A stretch of DNA of 64,000 bases from Cellulomonas marina (GCF_900111925.1 NZ_FOKA01000007.1:156057-220056), one strand, 5' to 3'; shown: positions 1 to 9,938, counted from the stretch's first letter. Made by a program: numbers and translations. The notes: generated by a model not told the origin, from the sequence alone.

Positions 1-144
1 GCCGGGACCGCCCGGCATCCCGAAGGAGCCGGGCTGTGCTGGGCCGCGCCCGCACACAGCGGCCGGCAGATGGTCCGGCCGACACCCGCATCCAGCAGCT
101 CCGTGCACTGAGCACACCCGCACGGCGCATCACCCGCCCTGTTC

Positions 145-1611
145 TCAGAAGGGTGGGTCATCCGGTTCGAGGTCGACCGCTCTCGCTTCCGGCGCTCGTG
201 GTGGAGGCGGTGGGGGCGCCGGTGGGAACGCCGGGTGGGTGGTGCGGGTCCGCCCCGTCGGGCTGGTCCAGGTGAGCGTGCCGTCCTCTGCCTGCGTCAT
301 CCGCCACCGCGTCCGGTGCTTCAGCCGGTGGTGGTGCCGGCAGAGGTGGGCGTTGTTGCCGCGGTCCGAGCAGCCCCCCGCGGCCCACTCGACGGCATGG
401 TCCACGTCGCACGCCGTCGTCGACCGCGAGCAGCCCGGGAAGCGGCACGTGCCGTCGCGGACCTGCAGGAACCGGCGACGGGCGCCGGTGACCGCGTACG
501 TCGCACGGTCCACGTCCGTCACGGCGTCCGTGACGGGGTCGGTGAGCAGCCGGGTGAACGACGAGGCGGACGCCAGCAGCTCCCGAGCCGTGCGCGCGTC
601 GACGGGCCCGTACCCCGCCAGCTCACCCGGCTCGTCACCACCGAGCGCGGTCCCGAGGGGCACGGTCACGAGGACCGTCGGCCGCCAGGCACGCCCCCGG
701 CACCGCGGATCCGAGCACCGCGGCGATCCAGAGCCGTCGTCGACCGCGTCCCGCACGTCGTCCGACACGCGTGGTCCGTTGGTGTCGCGCGACGGGTCGG
801 GCGTCGACGTCCCGGTCAGCTCGGGCAGCAGCAGGTCGACGAGCAGGTCCGCCCGGAGCTGCGGCACGAGGGCGTCCTGCGGGGACGCCGTCTCGTCCGC
901 GCGCAGCATCCGGGCGCCGAAGGACAGCCCCTCGTAGATGGCCTGCGCGTGCGGCGCCGGCAGGAGCGCGTGCAGCCACGCCATGCCGTCGCGGTCCGGC
1001 TCCACCCACACGCGCCGACCCGCGCGTGCGCGCTCGTACCGCTCCGACATGGTGGTCGGGTCGTGCCGCTGCGCCCAGGACCGCGCGCGCCGGGCCAGCT
1101 GCGTCGGCGTCCAGGAACCGCAGCCCGGCAGCAGGGCGGCGTCCGCCTCGGCCTGCACGTCGGCGGGGAGGTGCCCGGTCTCCCGCAGCAGCACCTGCAC
1201 GTGGCGATAGGCCACCCGGCCCGACGCCAGCGCCTCCAGCACCGCCGTCCGGGGCCCGGTCAGCGCGACGGCGTCGTCGAGCAGGCCACCCGTCGTGACC
1301 TCCGGGAGCTGCAGGACCGTCGCCAGCTCGGCCGTCACCGCGCGCTCCGCGAGGTCCCGGTCCTCCCGGCTGAGCTCGAGACCCTCCGCCGCGGCAGCCA
1401 CCGTGTCGGCCAGGGCGGCCGTCCGCGCCGCCGTGGCGAGGGCGACCGCCCGGGCAGCCGTCGCCGCGCGCACCATGGCCTCGCACCGCTCGACGAACGA
1501 CACCAGGTCGGCGTACCGCGCCCGCAGCGACTCCTCCGTCTCCGGCAGCGCGTCGTGCGGCGGGAGGGCCTCGAGCCCTTCCGGCGCAGCAGTCGCCGTC
1601 GTCGTCGTCAT
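145..1611 (-). CDS. HNH endonuclease with DUF222 domain
   Basis: A 488-residue protein of the DUF222/HNH family that is abundant in actinobacterial genomes. The N-terminal two thirds is the helical DUF222 region. An HNH nuclease module lies at about residues 385-430, with a CRFPGC zinc-type motif, the DVDH metal/catalytic motif and a CRHHHRLKH end. The last 50 residues are a proline-rich tail. I chose ATG at 1611 (protein begins MTTTTATAAP); a longer start at 1659 is open but adds an unlikely leader. No strong Shine-Dalgarno is visible. Known role of the family: DNA cleavage, often linked to mobile DNA; the target here is unknown. Domain call is firm, function is not. Confidence 0.85.
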   Translation of the reverse strand: MTTTTATAAPEGLEALPPHDALPETEESLRARYADLVSFVERCEAMVRAATAARAVALATAARTAALADTVAAAAEGLELSREDRDLAERAVTAELATVLQLPEVTTGGLLDDAVALTGPRTAVLEALASGRVAYRHVQVLLRETGHLPADVQAEADAALLPGCGSWTPTQLARRARSWAQRHDPTTMSERYERARAGRRVWVEPDRDGMAWLHALLPAPHAQAIYEGLSFGARMLRADETASPQDALVPQLRADLLVDLLLPELTGTSTPDPSRDTNGPRVSDDVRDAVDDGSGSPRCSDPRCRGRAWRPTVLVTVPLGTALGGDEPGELAGYGPVDARTARELLASASSFTRLLTDPVTDAVTDVDRATYAVTGARRRFLQVRDGTCRFPGCSRSTTACDVDHAVEWAAGGCSDRGNNAHLCRHHHRLKHRTRWRMTQAEDGTLTWTSPTGRTRTTHPAFPPAPPPPPPRAPEARAVDLEPDDPPF

Positions 1612-1642
1612 GGGGAGAGCCGACCACCGACCACTGACACGC

Positions 1643-1688
1643 GACGAGCACGTCACCACCCCTGTCCGGGGGTGGTGACGTGCTCGTC
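1643..1688 (-). terminator. Perfect 20-bp inverted repeat, terminator of the amylopullulanase gene
   Basis: Arms 1643-1662 and 1669-1688 are perfectly complementary over 20 bp, with a 6-nt loop. The hairpin starts 22 nt past the amylopullulanase stop on the minus strand. There is no U-tract, which is usual for high-G+C actinobacterial terminators. It also lies just upstream of the HNH gene start, so it insulates that gene from read-through. Confidence 0.8.
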
Positions 1689-1709
1689 ACCCGGGGTGGA
1701 GCAGGACCG

Positions 1710-4700
1710 CTACGCCTCGCAGGCCGGCACGGCGACGTCCCGCGACAGGTCGCGGTGCCACGCGCGCTGCAGGACGGGGCCGAGCAGGCCCTCACCCGTC
1801 GCGCGGTCGATCACCGCCGGCGGGTCGCCCTGCAGGCCGACCGTCCAGTCCTCCTGCACCGCCCAGCCGCGCCCGCACACACCGGCCGGCAGCTGCTCCG
1901 CGGTCACGCGCACCCGCTGGTGCCCCTCGACCGCGGCCACGAGCGTCTGCCGCCCGCTGTTGCTCCACATCGGCGGCAGGCCGGCGTCGAGCTTGCGGTA
2001 GACGTAGACGAGCGTGTGCTCGGCCGGCGCGGCGTCCTCGACGAGGACCGCGACCGTCCGGGCCGGCACGGTGACCGTGCCGGTGGCGGCGTCCCACGTC
2101 GTGCCGCGCACGACCGCGTCCGACCCCTGCTGCTGCACGTCGGACAGGCGGTACTGCCGTCCCGCCAGTGCCGCGACCGGCACGGACACCGGCTCCGGCG
2201 AGGCGTTGAGCACGGTGAGCACCCCGTCGAGCTCCGGGTCGACGTCGGTCCCGACGGTGTCGTCCACGTGCATCGCCACGACACCCGGCAGCGCGTCCGG
2301 GCCGGAGCCCGGGAACGTCAGCTTCTCCCGGATCAGCCCGGCGTCGCCGAGGCGGAACAGAGGCGTCGACGTCCGCAGCCGCAGCAGGTCCTGCGCCGCG
2401 GCGGTGGCGGTGGCCACGTCGGCGGCCGTCGGCTGCAGGGACGCGTCCGCCAGGAGCGGGCGCATGTACGGCCACTTCGCCTCGTTCGGCCCGGCCGGCG
2501 GCAGGCCCCGGCCGAAGCCGTTGTCCTCCCCCGTCCAGTCGAGCACGTTGAACCAGTCGCCCGAGTCGTAGCTGTCCCGGTCGAGCGACTTGGACCGCAG
2601 CAGGTCCGTGCCGGCGTGCCAGAACGAGGGCGTCTGCGCCAGGGCGGTCGTCGCCAGCGAGACCGTGTTCATGCGCACGCGGTCCGCCATGGGCGTGCCG
2701 GCGGGCAGCTTGTACGTCAGCGCGTCCCACAGCGTCTCGTTGTCGTGCGCGTCGACGTAGGTGACCACCTCCTCGGGGGAGTCGGCGTACCCGGCGGGCT
2801 GCCCGTTGTAGTCGAGCTCGTCGCCCCGCTGGACGACGCCCTCGCTCGTGAGGAACGCGTAGTCGCGCAGGTTGCCCGCCATGCCGAGCCGGACGAGGTC
2901 CGTCTCGTGCGCCAGGCGCGCCGCCTGCTCCTCGGGGGTGCCGTTGACCGCCACCCCGTTGTCGTCGGTCGCCAGCCCGCTGCCGAAGCCCTGCCGGCGC
3001 GGGTCCTCGTCGAAGGGGCCGCCGCCGCGCACCGCGTCGCGGAGCCGGTCGGAGAAGGTGCCGATGCCCGTGCCGCCGAGGTTGCCCTGCCGGGCCTGCT
3101 CGAACAGCGCGTCGTCCGCCACCTCGCCGAAGTTCCAGCCCTCGCCGTACAGGTACACCGCCGACCCGTCGACGCCGTCCTCCGCCACGGTCAGCGCGTC
3201 GAGCGCCGCCCGCACCGCGAGCATCGACGCGCGGCTGTGGTGACCCATGAGGTCGAAGCGGAAGCCGTCGACCTTGTAGTCCCGCGCCCACGTGACGACG
3301 GAGTCGACCATCATCTTCTCCGCCATGGCGTGCTCCGTGGCGATGTTCTGGCAGCACGTCGACGTCTCGACCGCACCCGTGGCGCTGAGCCGGTGGTAGT
3401 ACCCCGGCACCACGCGGTCGAGCACGGACCGGGCGTCCTGCCCGCTCGCGCTCGTGTGGTTGAACACCTGGTCGAGCACGACCTGCAGGCCGTCGGCGTG
3501 CAGCGCGCCGACCATCGTCCGGAACTCCGCCACGCGCGCCCCGCCGAAGGGGTCACGGGCGTAGGAGCCCTCGGGCGCCGACCAGTGCAGCGGGTCGTAG
3601 CCCCAGTTGTAGCCGTCCCCCGGGCGCACCGGCTCGATGCACTCCTGCTGCCTCTCGGAGTCCGGGGCGTAGGAGCCGAGGTCGCACGCCGGCACGTCCT
3701 GCGCCGCGCGGTCCTCCTCGATCGTGGCGATGTCGAACGTCGGCAGCAGGTGCACGGTCGTCAGACCGGCGTCCGCGAGCGCCCGCAGGTGCTCGCGACC
3801 CGCGGTGCCCTCGGCCGCGAAGGCGCCGTACGTCCCGCGCAGCTCCGCCGGCACCGTCGTGTCGGAGATGGAGAAGTCCCGCACGTGCAGCTCGTAGATC
3901 GTCTGGTCGACGGGCGCGACCACGGGCTGCGCCGCCTTCTCCCACGCCTTCGGCCGGAAGGCCTTGTCCGCGAGGTCGACGAGCACCGAGTGGGTCGAGT
4001 TCACGGTGAGCGCCACCGAGGCGGGGTCGGTCACCTCGTTGACCTCGACCTGGCCGGTCGAGGGCACGAAGACCGTCACGGCGTACCGGTACGCGGCCCC
4101 CTTCCAGGAGGACTGCCCGCGGACCGACCACGTGCCGTCCGCGGCGCGCGTCATGCCGACGCGCTGCGGGTCGGCCGTGAGGTCCGGCTGCGCGCCCTTG
4201 CGAGCAGCAGGCCACAGCAGCACGTCGACGTCCGTGGCCGTCGGCGCCCACAGGCGCAGCGTGGGCCGGTTGCCCTGCCACGACGCCCCGAGCACGGCGT
4301 CGGCCGCCGCGTCGGCGTAGAGGTCGTCGACCACGCCGGGGATCTGCACGCCGGTCGCGGCGACGAGCGCGTCGTCCGCGCCCGACCCCACGACGAGCAG
4401 CTGGCCCTGCAGGAGGGACGCGACCGTCGCCTCGTCGGGCCCGGTGCCGTCCGCCGTGCGCACCCGCAGGACCGTCGCGTCGACGAGGTGCGGGAACGCC
4501 TCCGCCAGGTCCGCCGGGAGGCCGGCCGGATCGGGCTCGAGCGCGAGCTCGGTCGCCCCCTCCGGCACGGTCACGGCGCCGTCCTCGACGACGAGCCCGC
4601 CGGACGCCGCACCCCACAGGGCGTAGGTGCCCGCCGGGAAGTCGCCCGGGACCACCAGCACGTCCTGCGCCAGCCACTGCGCGGCCGCCTGGCCGAGCCC

Positions 4701-7700
4701 GGCGACGCCCTCCGTCGCCCCGCCGACCGTGAGCAGGTGGGTGACGGGGTCGTAGGTCAGCGTGACGGCGTCGCCGTCCGCGACCTCGACGGGGATGTTG
4801 CCGCCGCCCGGGGCGCCGCCGGCTCCGTAGTTGACGTCCCAGGACATGCCGTGCGTCACCTTCACCTCGTAGCTGCCACCCGGCAGGGCGTCCGTCGTGT
4901 AGGTGAAGAGCCCGTCGTCGTCCGCGTCGGTCAGCATCGTGGCCAGGCAGTCCGGCGACCAGTCCGCCGGGCAGCCGAGCTCGCTCTGCAGGCTCCCCGC
5001 GAGCGTGTACACGGGGTGCATCGCGGTGGTGAAGAGGTCCTTCGTCGCCGGGTCGAAGTACATCGACACGCTGCCACCGCGGTGCGTGTACGGCACGTTG
5101 GGGCCGTTGAGCGCGCCGCCGGCGCCGAAGTTGACGTCCCAGGCGCCGTCGACGGCGGCCTTGAACTCGTAGTCGCCCGCCGGCAGCTCGAACGTGCCCT
5201 CCCAGACGCCGTCCTCCCGTGCGGTCAGCTGCGCCTGCGCGCAGGCGGGCTGCCAGTCGGCCGCGCAGCCCATCTCGCTGTTGTGGCTGCCGGGCACGGA
5301 CACCGCGTCGTACAGCGGCACCTCGCCGGACCCGCCGTCGTCGACGACGCCGTCCACCGCGACGCCGACCGAGGCGAACGTCGAGGCGGCCGTGCGCGTG
5401 CCGGCGGCGTCCACGGACACCGCCCGGTACTCGACGAGGGTGCCCTCTGCCAGGTCGCGCACGTCGGTGTAGACGCGCGGCTCGTCGTCCTCCGCCGTGC
5501 CGAGCGGCGTCCACGCGTCGTCCCCGACGACGCGCCACGCGAAGGACGTCTCCGCCCACCGGTGGTCGGCCACGTCCGCCTGCACCGGCGCGAGGTCGGT
5601 GACCGCAGCGCCCGCCGAGGGCACGGTGACGGTGAGCGTCGGGTCGGCCGTCGCGGCGACCTCGCGGTCCGCCACGAGGAGCACGACCCCGCGGGCGGGC
5701 ACGGTCAGCGTCACGGCGCCGGCGTCGTCGGCGGTCACGGACGCGTCCGTGCCGAGCAGCGGCTCGTAGGTCGCACCCGGGGTCAGCGTGGTCACGGTGA
5801 CCTCCGCCGCCGCGTCACCGGAGTTCGCGGCGACGAGGTGCTCCACCTTCTCGTCCCGGTCCACCCGGGCGAAGGCGTACGTCGACCCCTCGGCCAGCAG
5901 CTCGACCTGGGCGCCCTGGCCGAGCGCCGGGTGCGCCTCCCGCAGCGCCGCGAGCGCCGCGATGTGCTCGTACAGCGGCGCGTCGGTGTCGTACCGGTCC
6001 ACCGACCCCGCGACCTTACCGGTCAGCAGCGCCTGGTCGGCGTACTCGCCCACCTGCGTGGCGAAGAGAGACTGCCGCGCGGACTTGTCGTTGATCGACC
6101 CGTCGGCCCCGAGGCCGACGAAGCCCTGCTCGTCGCCGTAGTAGACGACGGGCTGCCCGCGGGTGAGGTACATGAGCGAGTGCGCGAGCTCCGACCGCTC
6201 GAGCGGCGCCTGTGCGGTCCGGACGAAGGCGCCGATGCGCCCCATGTCGTGGTTGCCGAGGAACGTCGGCAGGGCGGTCGCCGACGAGTCCGGCGTCGTG
6301 TACCGGTCGTCCCCGGCGAAGAGCCGCTGGAGCTGCGTGGCGGGCCCGCCGGCGGCGAACGCGCTCGTCGCCGCCTGGAAGGTGAAGTCGAGGACGGAGC
6401 TCATCTCCGTCTCGCGCACGTACGGCGCGAGCAGGGCCGGGTCGGCGTCGTACACCTCGCCGAACATGAAGAAGTCGTCGTTGCCGATCGAGCGGGCGTG
6501 GTCCATGACGCCGGCCGACCACTCCTCCCAGAACTCGCGGTTGACGTGCTTGACCGTGTCGATGCGGAAGCCGTCGATGCCGAGGTCGACCCACGTGGAG
6601 TAGACGTCGACGAAGCCGTCCACGACGCGCGGGTCCTCCGTCATGAGGTCGTCGAGCCCGTCGAAGTCGCCGTACGTCACCGACTCGCCCTCCCACGTCG
6701 TGTTGCCACGGTTGTGGTAGACGGTCGGGTCGTTCAGCCAGTCCGGGACGAGCGTCGGCGCGTCGGGCCCGCGCACCGGCGTCCGCGGGAAGGACGTCGC
6801 GGGGTCGAGCGCCGGGAAGGCGTCCGAGCCGGCCAGCGCGGCGACGTCCACGGGCGCGCCGGCGGCATCGGTCCAGGGGCGGTCGGCGATGTCGACGTAG
6901 GAGTAGTCGTCGCCCTCGTACGAGATCACGTCGGCCGTGTGGTTCGTGATGATGTCGAAGTAGACCTTGATGCCCCGCGCGTGGGCCCCGTCGATGAGCT
7001 CCGCCAGCTCCTCGTTGGTCCCGAGGTGCGGGTCGATGCGGGTGAAGTCCGTGACCCAGTAGCCGTGGTAGCCCGCGGAGGCGTCGGCCCCGGTGCCCTG
7101 GACGGGCCGGTTCGCGAAGGACGGGGTCAGCCAGATGGCGGTCGTGCCCAGGCCCTCGACGTAGTCGAGCCGGTCGATGAGGCCGCGCAGGTCCCCGCCC
7201 TGGTAGAAGCCGCGGTCCGTGGGGTCGAAGCCCGTCGTCCCGCGGTCGCCCGTCAGGCCGCCCGTGTCGTTCGCGGCGTCCCCGTTGGCGAAGCGGTCGG
7301 TCATGACGAAGTAGAAGCGCTCGTCGCTGCCCGGCTGCCGGACGGGCGGGGCGACGAGGGACGCGTCGTCGGCGCCGTACGCGCCGGCGAGGTCCAGCGG
7401 GGTCACCGCGATGCGGTGCGTCGTGTCGTCGTACGTGAACCGCACGGGGGTGCTGCCCGCGACCGTCAGCGGGACGTTCGCGTCGCCGCCGTCGCGGCCG
7501 TACGCCTCGTCCCACGCGCCGTCCAGCGCGACCTTGTACTCCCACGAGCCCGCCGGCACGACGAGGTCGGCGGCGTAGACACCGGCGGCGTCGGTGGGCG
7601 CCAGCACCGTGGCGGTGCAGTCCGGCTGCCAGTCGCCCGGGCATCCGAGCTCGGACTGCAGGGACCCGACGAGCGTCACGGTCCGCGCCGCGGCCGGCTC

Positions 7701-7922
7701 GACCGCGGCCGCGAGCGCGGCGCGCGCAGCACCCGCGCTGGTCAGGGCCCCGGGCCCGGCGCCCGCGGCGGGGAGCGACGCGCCGGCGAGCACGCCGGTC
7801 AGCGCGAGGGCCGCCGAGGTCGCGGCCGCCAGCGGGCGGCGCGTGCGCGCTCGTCGGCCGGTCGGCGGGGTGGGGCGGGGGTGCTGACGTGCGGGCAGGG
7901 GACGGATCCACGATGAGCGCAA
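1710..7922 (-). CDS. Secreted bifunctional alpha-amylase/pullulanase (amylopullulanase)
   Basis: A 2070-residue exoenzyme for starch, glycogen and pullulan. TTG at 7922 is chosen because GAGGGAG sits 5 nt upstream. An RRARTRRP basic stretch plus hydrophobic core gives a signal peptide ending near residue 60. Domains: a pullulanase X25-type module (about 80-180, GSLQSELGC motif), a GH13 alpha-amylase (about 200-680) with nucleophile D455 in GFRID, acid E489 in GEVYD and D559 in GNHD, then two further X25-like modules (about 870-1070). The second GH13 is a type I pullulanase with YNWGYDP near 1440, nucleophile D1557 in GFRFD, acid E1594 in GEGWNF and D1727 in AHDNE. All six catalytic carboxylates are present, so both active sites look functional. 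No wall anchor is visible, so it is probably released. Confidence 0.93.
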   Translation of the reverse strand: MRSSWIRPLPARQHPRPTPPTGRRARTRRPLAAATSAALALTGVLAGASLPAAGAGPGALTSAGAARAALAAAVEPAAARTVTLVGSLQSELGCPGDWQPDCTATVLAPTDAAGVYAADLVVPAGSWEYKVALDGAWDEAYGRDGGDANVPLTVAGSTPVRFTYDDTTHRIAVTPLDLAGAYGADDASLVAPPVRQPGSDERFYFVMTDRFANGDAANDTGGLTGDRGTTGFDPTDRGFYQGGDLRGLIDRLDYVEGLGTTAIWLTPSFANRPVQGTGADASAGYHGYWVTDFTRIDPHLGTNEELAELIDGAHARGIKVYFDIITNHTADVISYEGDDYSYVDIADRPWTDAAGAPVDVAALAGSDAFPALDPATSFPRTPVRGPDAPTLVPDWLNDPTVYHNRGNTTWEGESVTYGDFDGLDDLMTEDPRVVDGFVDVYSTWVDLGIDGFRIDTVKHVNREFWEEWSAGVMDHARSIGNDDFFMFGEVYDADPALLAPYVRETEMSSVLDFTFQAATSAFAAGGPATQLQRLFAGDDRYTTPDSSATALPTFLGNHDMGRIGAFVRTAQAPLERSELAHSLMYLTRGQPVVYYGDEQGFVGLGADGSINDKSARQSLFATQVGEYADQALLTGKVAGSVDRYDTDAPLYEHIAALAALREAHPALGQGAQVELLAEGSTYAFARVDRDEKVEHLVAANSGDAAAEVTVTTLTPGATYEPLLGTDASVTADDAGAVTLTVPARGVVLLVADREVAATADPTLTVTVPSAGAAVTDLAPVQADVADHRWAETSFAWRVVGDDAWTPLGTAEDDEPRVYTDVRDLAEGTLVEYRAVSVDAAGTRTAASTFASVGVAVDGVVDDGGSGEVPLYDAVSVPGSHNSEMGCAADWQPACAQAQLTAREDGVWEGTFELPAGDYEFKAAVDGAWDVNFGAGGALNGPNVPYTHRGGSVSMYFDPATKDLFTTAMHPVYTLAGSLQSELGCPADWSPDCLATMLTDADDDGLFTYTTDALPGGSYEVKVTHGMSWDVNYGAGGAPGGGNIPVEVADGDAVTLTYDPVTHLLTVGGATEGVAGLGQAAAQWLAQDVLVVPGDFPAGTYALWGAASGGLVVEDGAVTVPEGATELALEPDPAGLPADLAEAFPHLVDATVLRVRTADGTGPDEATVASLLQGQLLVVGSGADDALVAATGVQIPGVVDDLYADAAADAVLGASWQGNRPTLRLWAPTATDVDVLLWPAARKGAQPDLTADPQRVGMTRAADGTWSVRGQSSWKGAAYRYAVTVFVPSTGQVEVNEVTDPASVALTVNSTHSVLVDLADKAFRPKAWEKAAQPVVAPVDQTIYELHVRDFSISDTTVPAELRGTYGAFAAEGTAGREHLRALADAGLTTVHLLPTFDIATIEEDRAAQDVPACDLGSYAPDSERQQECIEPVRPGDGYNWGYDPLHWSAPEGSYARDPFGGARVAEFRTMVGALHADGLQVVLDQVFNHTSASGQDARSVLDRVVPGYYHRLSATGAVETSTCCQNIATEHAMAEKMMVDSVVTWARDYKVDGFRFDLMGHHSRASMLAVRAALDALTVAEDGVDGSAVYLYGEGWNFGEVADDALFEQARQGNLGGTGIGTFSDRLRDAVRGGGPFDEDPRRQGFGSGLATDDNGVAVNGTPEEQAARLAHETDLVRLGMAGNLRDYAFLTSEGVVQRGDELDYNGQPAGYADSPEEVVTYVDAHDNETLWDALTYKLPAGTPMADRVRMNTVSLATTALAQTPSFWHAGTDLLRSKSLDRDSYDSGDWFNVLDWTGEDNGFGRGLPPAGPNEAKWPYMRPLLADASLQPTAADVATATAAAQDLLRLRTSTPLFRLGDAGLIREKLTFPGSGPDALPGVVAMHVDDTVGTDVDPELDGVLTVLNASPEPVSVPVAALAGRQYRLSDVQQQGSDAVVRGTTWDAATGTVTVPARTVAVLVEDAAPAEHTLVYVYRKLDAGLPPMWSNSGRQTLVAAVEGHQRVRVTAEQLPAGVCGRGWAVQEDWTVGLQGDPPAVIDRATGEGLLGPVLQRAWHRDLSRDVAVPACEA

Positions 7923-8169
7923 CGTGACTCCCTCGTCACTCGGGCCGCGGCCGGTCGGCCGACGTGCTGGAGCAGCATACCGCGCACCTCCTCTGCGGTG
8001 CAACGGTCCTGCACAGCGTGAACACGGTTTGCAGTGGCGAGGGCTGCATCTCATCTCGCGGACGCCGACCACCCGGGGAGGTGACGCTCCTCCACGACGC
8101 CTCACACGGGTAGGGGTCCCGTCGAAGGGAGGGGAACCCACGCAGCCCCTTGCCAGCAGGAGCCCTCCC
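7923..8169. promoter_or_regulatory. Divergent promoter region, amylopullulanase / surface protein
   Basis: A 247-bp divergent spacer. On the minus strand GAGGGAG (about 7928-7934) is the ribosome-binding site for the TTG start at 7922. On the plus strand AGGAG at 8158-8162 serves the ATG at 8170. A partial palindrome GTGCA-N7-TGCAC lies at 7998-8014 and could be a LacI-family operator, but this is weak. No clear -35/-10 pair was found for either gene. Confidence 0.45.
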
Positions 8170-9882
8170 ATGTCCTCGACCAACCGTCGACGCCCCGCGA
8201 GGGGCGCGGCCGTCATGACCGTCCTCGGCGCGGTCCTGCTGACCATGTTGCCGGTGATGGAGCTCCTGCCGGCTGCGGAGGCGGCACCGTCCAACAAGGT
8301 GACGATCTGCCACCGGACGGCGTCCCACACGAACCCCTACCGGCGGATCACCGTGGCCAAGACGGCGGTCGACGGCGGCGGGGGCAGCGACCACACCTCG
8401 CACACCGGCGCGCCGTACAGCTCGACCACGACGTACCAGCCGAGCCAGAAGTGGGGCGACATCATCCGGCCCGTCCGCACGGGCGGCAACACCTCCACCG
8501 CCGGGCTGAACTGGCTGGTGCCCACCACGAGCACGCTCGACGCCGCCATCGCCGCGGCCGGCCTCCCCGCCACGGCGTGCCGGGGGATGACGGCGCAGAA
8601 GTTCGTCAACGTGCAGCTCGACGCCCGCGTGCCCCTGGCGGACGTCCTCGCCGACCTCAAGGAGCAGGGGACCATCGGCGACCCGGCGCCCGAGCAGATC
8701 GACACCATGGACCGGGACCCGAACCTCGGGCCCGGGGACGGCTTCACGGTCGTCGACGAGGAGACCGGCGAGGAGACGACCGCCGCACCGACGACGACGG
8801 CGCCTGGGACGACGTCCCCGGCGACCACGTCCCCCGCGACCACGCCGGCCACGACGCCCAGCGCCACGCCGTCGGAGACACCCACCGGCACCCCGTCCGG
8901 GACGCCCACGCCCACGCCGACCGTGACCCCGTCCGAGACGCCCACGGCCACGCCGACCGCGACACCCACCGCGACGCCCACCGCCACACCCACCGCGACG
9001 CCCACCGCCACACCCACCGTCACCCCGACCCCGACCCCGACGGCCACCCCCACCGCGACGCCCTCCCCGACCCCGGGCGCGCCGCTGCAGACCATCGACG
9101 GCACGGTGTGGCTGGACCTGGACGCCGACGGCGTCCAGGACGCCCGCGAGCGCGGCGTCCCCGGCATCCGCGTGCAGCTCGTGCGCACCAGCATCACGCC
9201 GGCCGACATCGCCCCCGGCGTCGGCGGCCCCGGGCGCGTCGCGTCGGCCCGCGTCGCGGCCGCGTCCACCGTGGAGGCGACCCAGGTCACCGACGCCTCC
9301 GGGGCCTTCAGCTTCGGGGAGCTGCCCGCCGGGGACTACGTCGTCGTCGCGGAGCAGCCGGCGTCCCTCGCGATCACGTACGACGAGGACCAGGACCTGG
9401 ACGGGTCCGCCGCGGTGACCCTGCCCGAGGGCGGGCACGAGCAGGCGGACGTCGGGCTCGTCGGGTCCAGCACCGTGCGCTCGGCCGTCCTCACCCCCGG
9501 CGGCACGCCGGCCACGGGCGACGTCGTCGTCCGGTGGTCGGGGCTCGACGCCGTCCTGCGGACCTCGGACGACGTGCTCCTGACCGTGACGCTCGTCGAC
9601 GGCGTCCTCGTCCAGGGCGGCCTGCCTTCCGGGCCGGTGTCCCTCGAGACCACCGACGGGCTGGTCTCCGCGGTGTTCACGCTGACGGACGGCGGCGCCT
9701 ACACCGCCCCCGTCGCGCTCGTGCCCGCGGTCACGCCGAGCCCGACGACCGTGGCGGCGTCCCTGCCGACGCGGCTGGCGGCCACGGGCGCAGGCGTGCG
9801 CGCCGCGGCCCTCCTCGGAGGTGTCCTGCTGCTCGCCGGCAGCGGCCTCCTCCTCGTCGAGCGGCGGCGCCCGACCGCCTGA
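8170..9882 (+). CDS. LAxTG-anchored cell-surface protein with SdrD-B-like domain
   Basis: A 570-residue exported protein. ATG at 8170 follows AGGAG by 7 nt. A signal peptide covers about residues 1-40. It is followed by a domain starting KVTICHRT, seen in several actinobacterial wall proteins. A Thr/Pro-rich PTAT repeat linker occupies about 258-303. Next comes an SdrD-B-like beta domain opening IDGTVWLDLDADGVQD. The C-terminus is a sorting signal: LAATG, a hydrophobic helix, then an RRR tail. LAxTG matches the class E sortase substrate motif of high-G+C Gram-positives. No sortase lies in the window. It is probably a stalk or adhesin; the ligand is unknown. It is divergent from the amylopullulanase, which may or may not mean shared control. 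Confidence 0.85.
   Translation: MSSTNRRRPARGAAVMTVLGAVLLTMLPVMELLPAAEAAPSNKVTICHRTASHTNPYRRITVAKTAVDGGGGSDHTSHTGAPYSSTTTYQPSQKWGDIIRPVRTGGNTSTAGLNWLVPTTSTLDAAIAAAGLPATACRGMTAQKFVNVQLDARVPLADVLADLKEQGTIGDPAPEQIDTMDRDPNLGPGDGFTVVDEETGEETTAAPTTTAPGTTSPATTSPATTPATTPSATPSETPTGTPSGTPTPTPTVTPSETPTATPTATPTATPTATPTATPTATPTVTPTPTPTATPTATPSPTPGAPLQTIDGTVWLDLDADGVQDARERGVPGIRVQLVRTSITPADIAPGVGGPGRVASARVAAASTVEATQVTDASGAFSFGELPAGDYVVVAEQPASLAITYDEDQDLDGSAAVTLPEGGHEQADVGLVGSSTVRSAVLTPGGTPATGDVVVRWSGLDAVLRTSDDVLLTVTLVDGVLVQGGLPSGPVSLETTDGLVSAVFTLTDGGAYTAPVALVPAVTPSPTTVAASLPTRLAATGAGVRAAALLGGVLLLAGSGLLLVERRRPTA
8941..9078 (+). repeat. 12-bp tandem repeats coding for Pro-Thr-Ala-Thr linker
   Basis: About eleven degenerate copies of a 12-bp unit like CCCACCGCGACG encode a PTAT spacer inside the surface protein. 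Such Thr/Pro stretches are typical O-glycosylated wall-spanning stalks and are prone to length change. Confidence 0.8.
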
Positions 9883-9905
9883 GCCCACCCGCGAGCCGAC
9901 GCGCA

Positions 9906-9938
9906 ACGGCCGGTCCCGTCCTCGACGGGGCCGGCCGT
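9906..9938 (+). terminator. Terminator of the LAxTG surface protein gene
   Basis: Stem arms 9906-9920 and 9924-9938 pair over 15 bp with one G-U wobble and a 3-nt loop, 24 nt past the stop codon. It separates the surface protein gene from the copper operon. Confidence 0.75.

Noticed and set aside
1..144. Possible gene end at the left edge
   Set aside because: Frames on either strand here show no recognisable protein ending; nothing can be supported.
1680..7916. Very long open frame on the plus strand opposite the amylopullulanase
   Set aside because: Its translation is Arg/Val/His-rich without any domain; it is the usual antisense shadow in high-G+C DNA.
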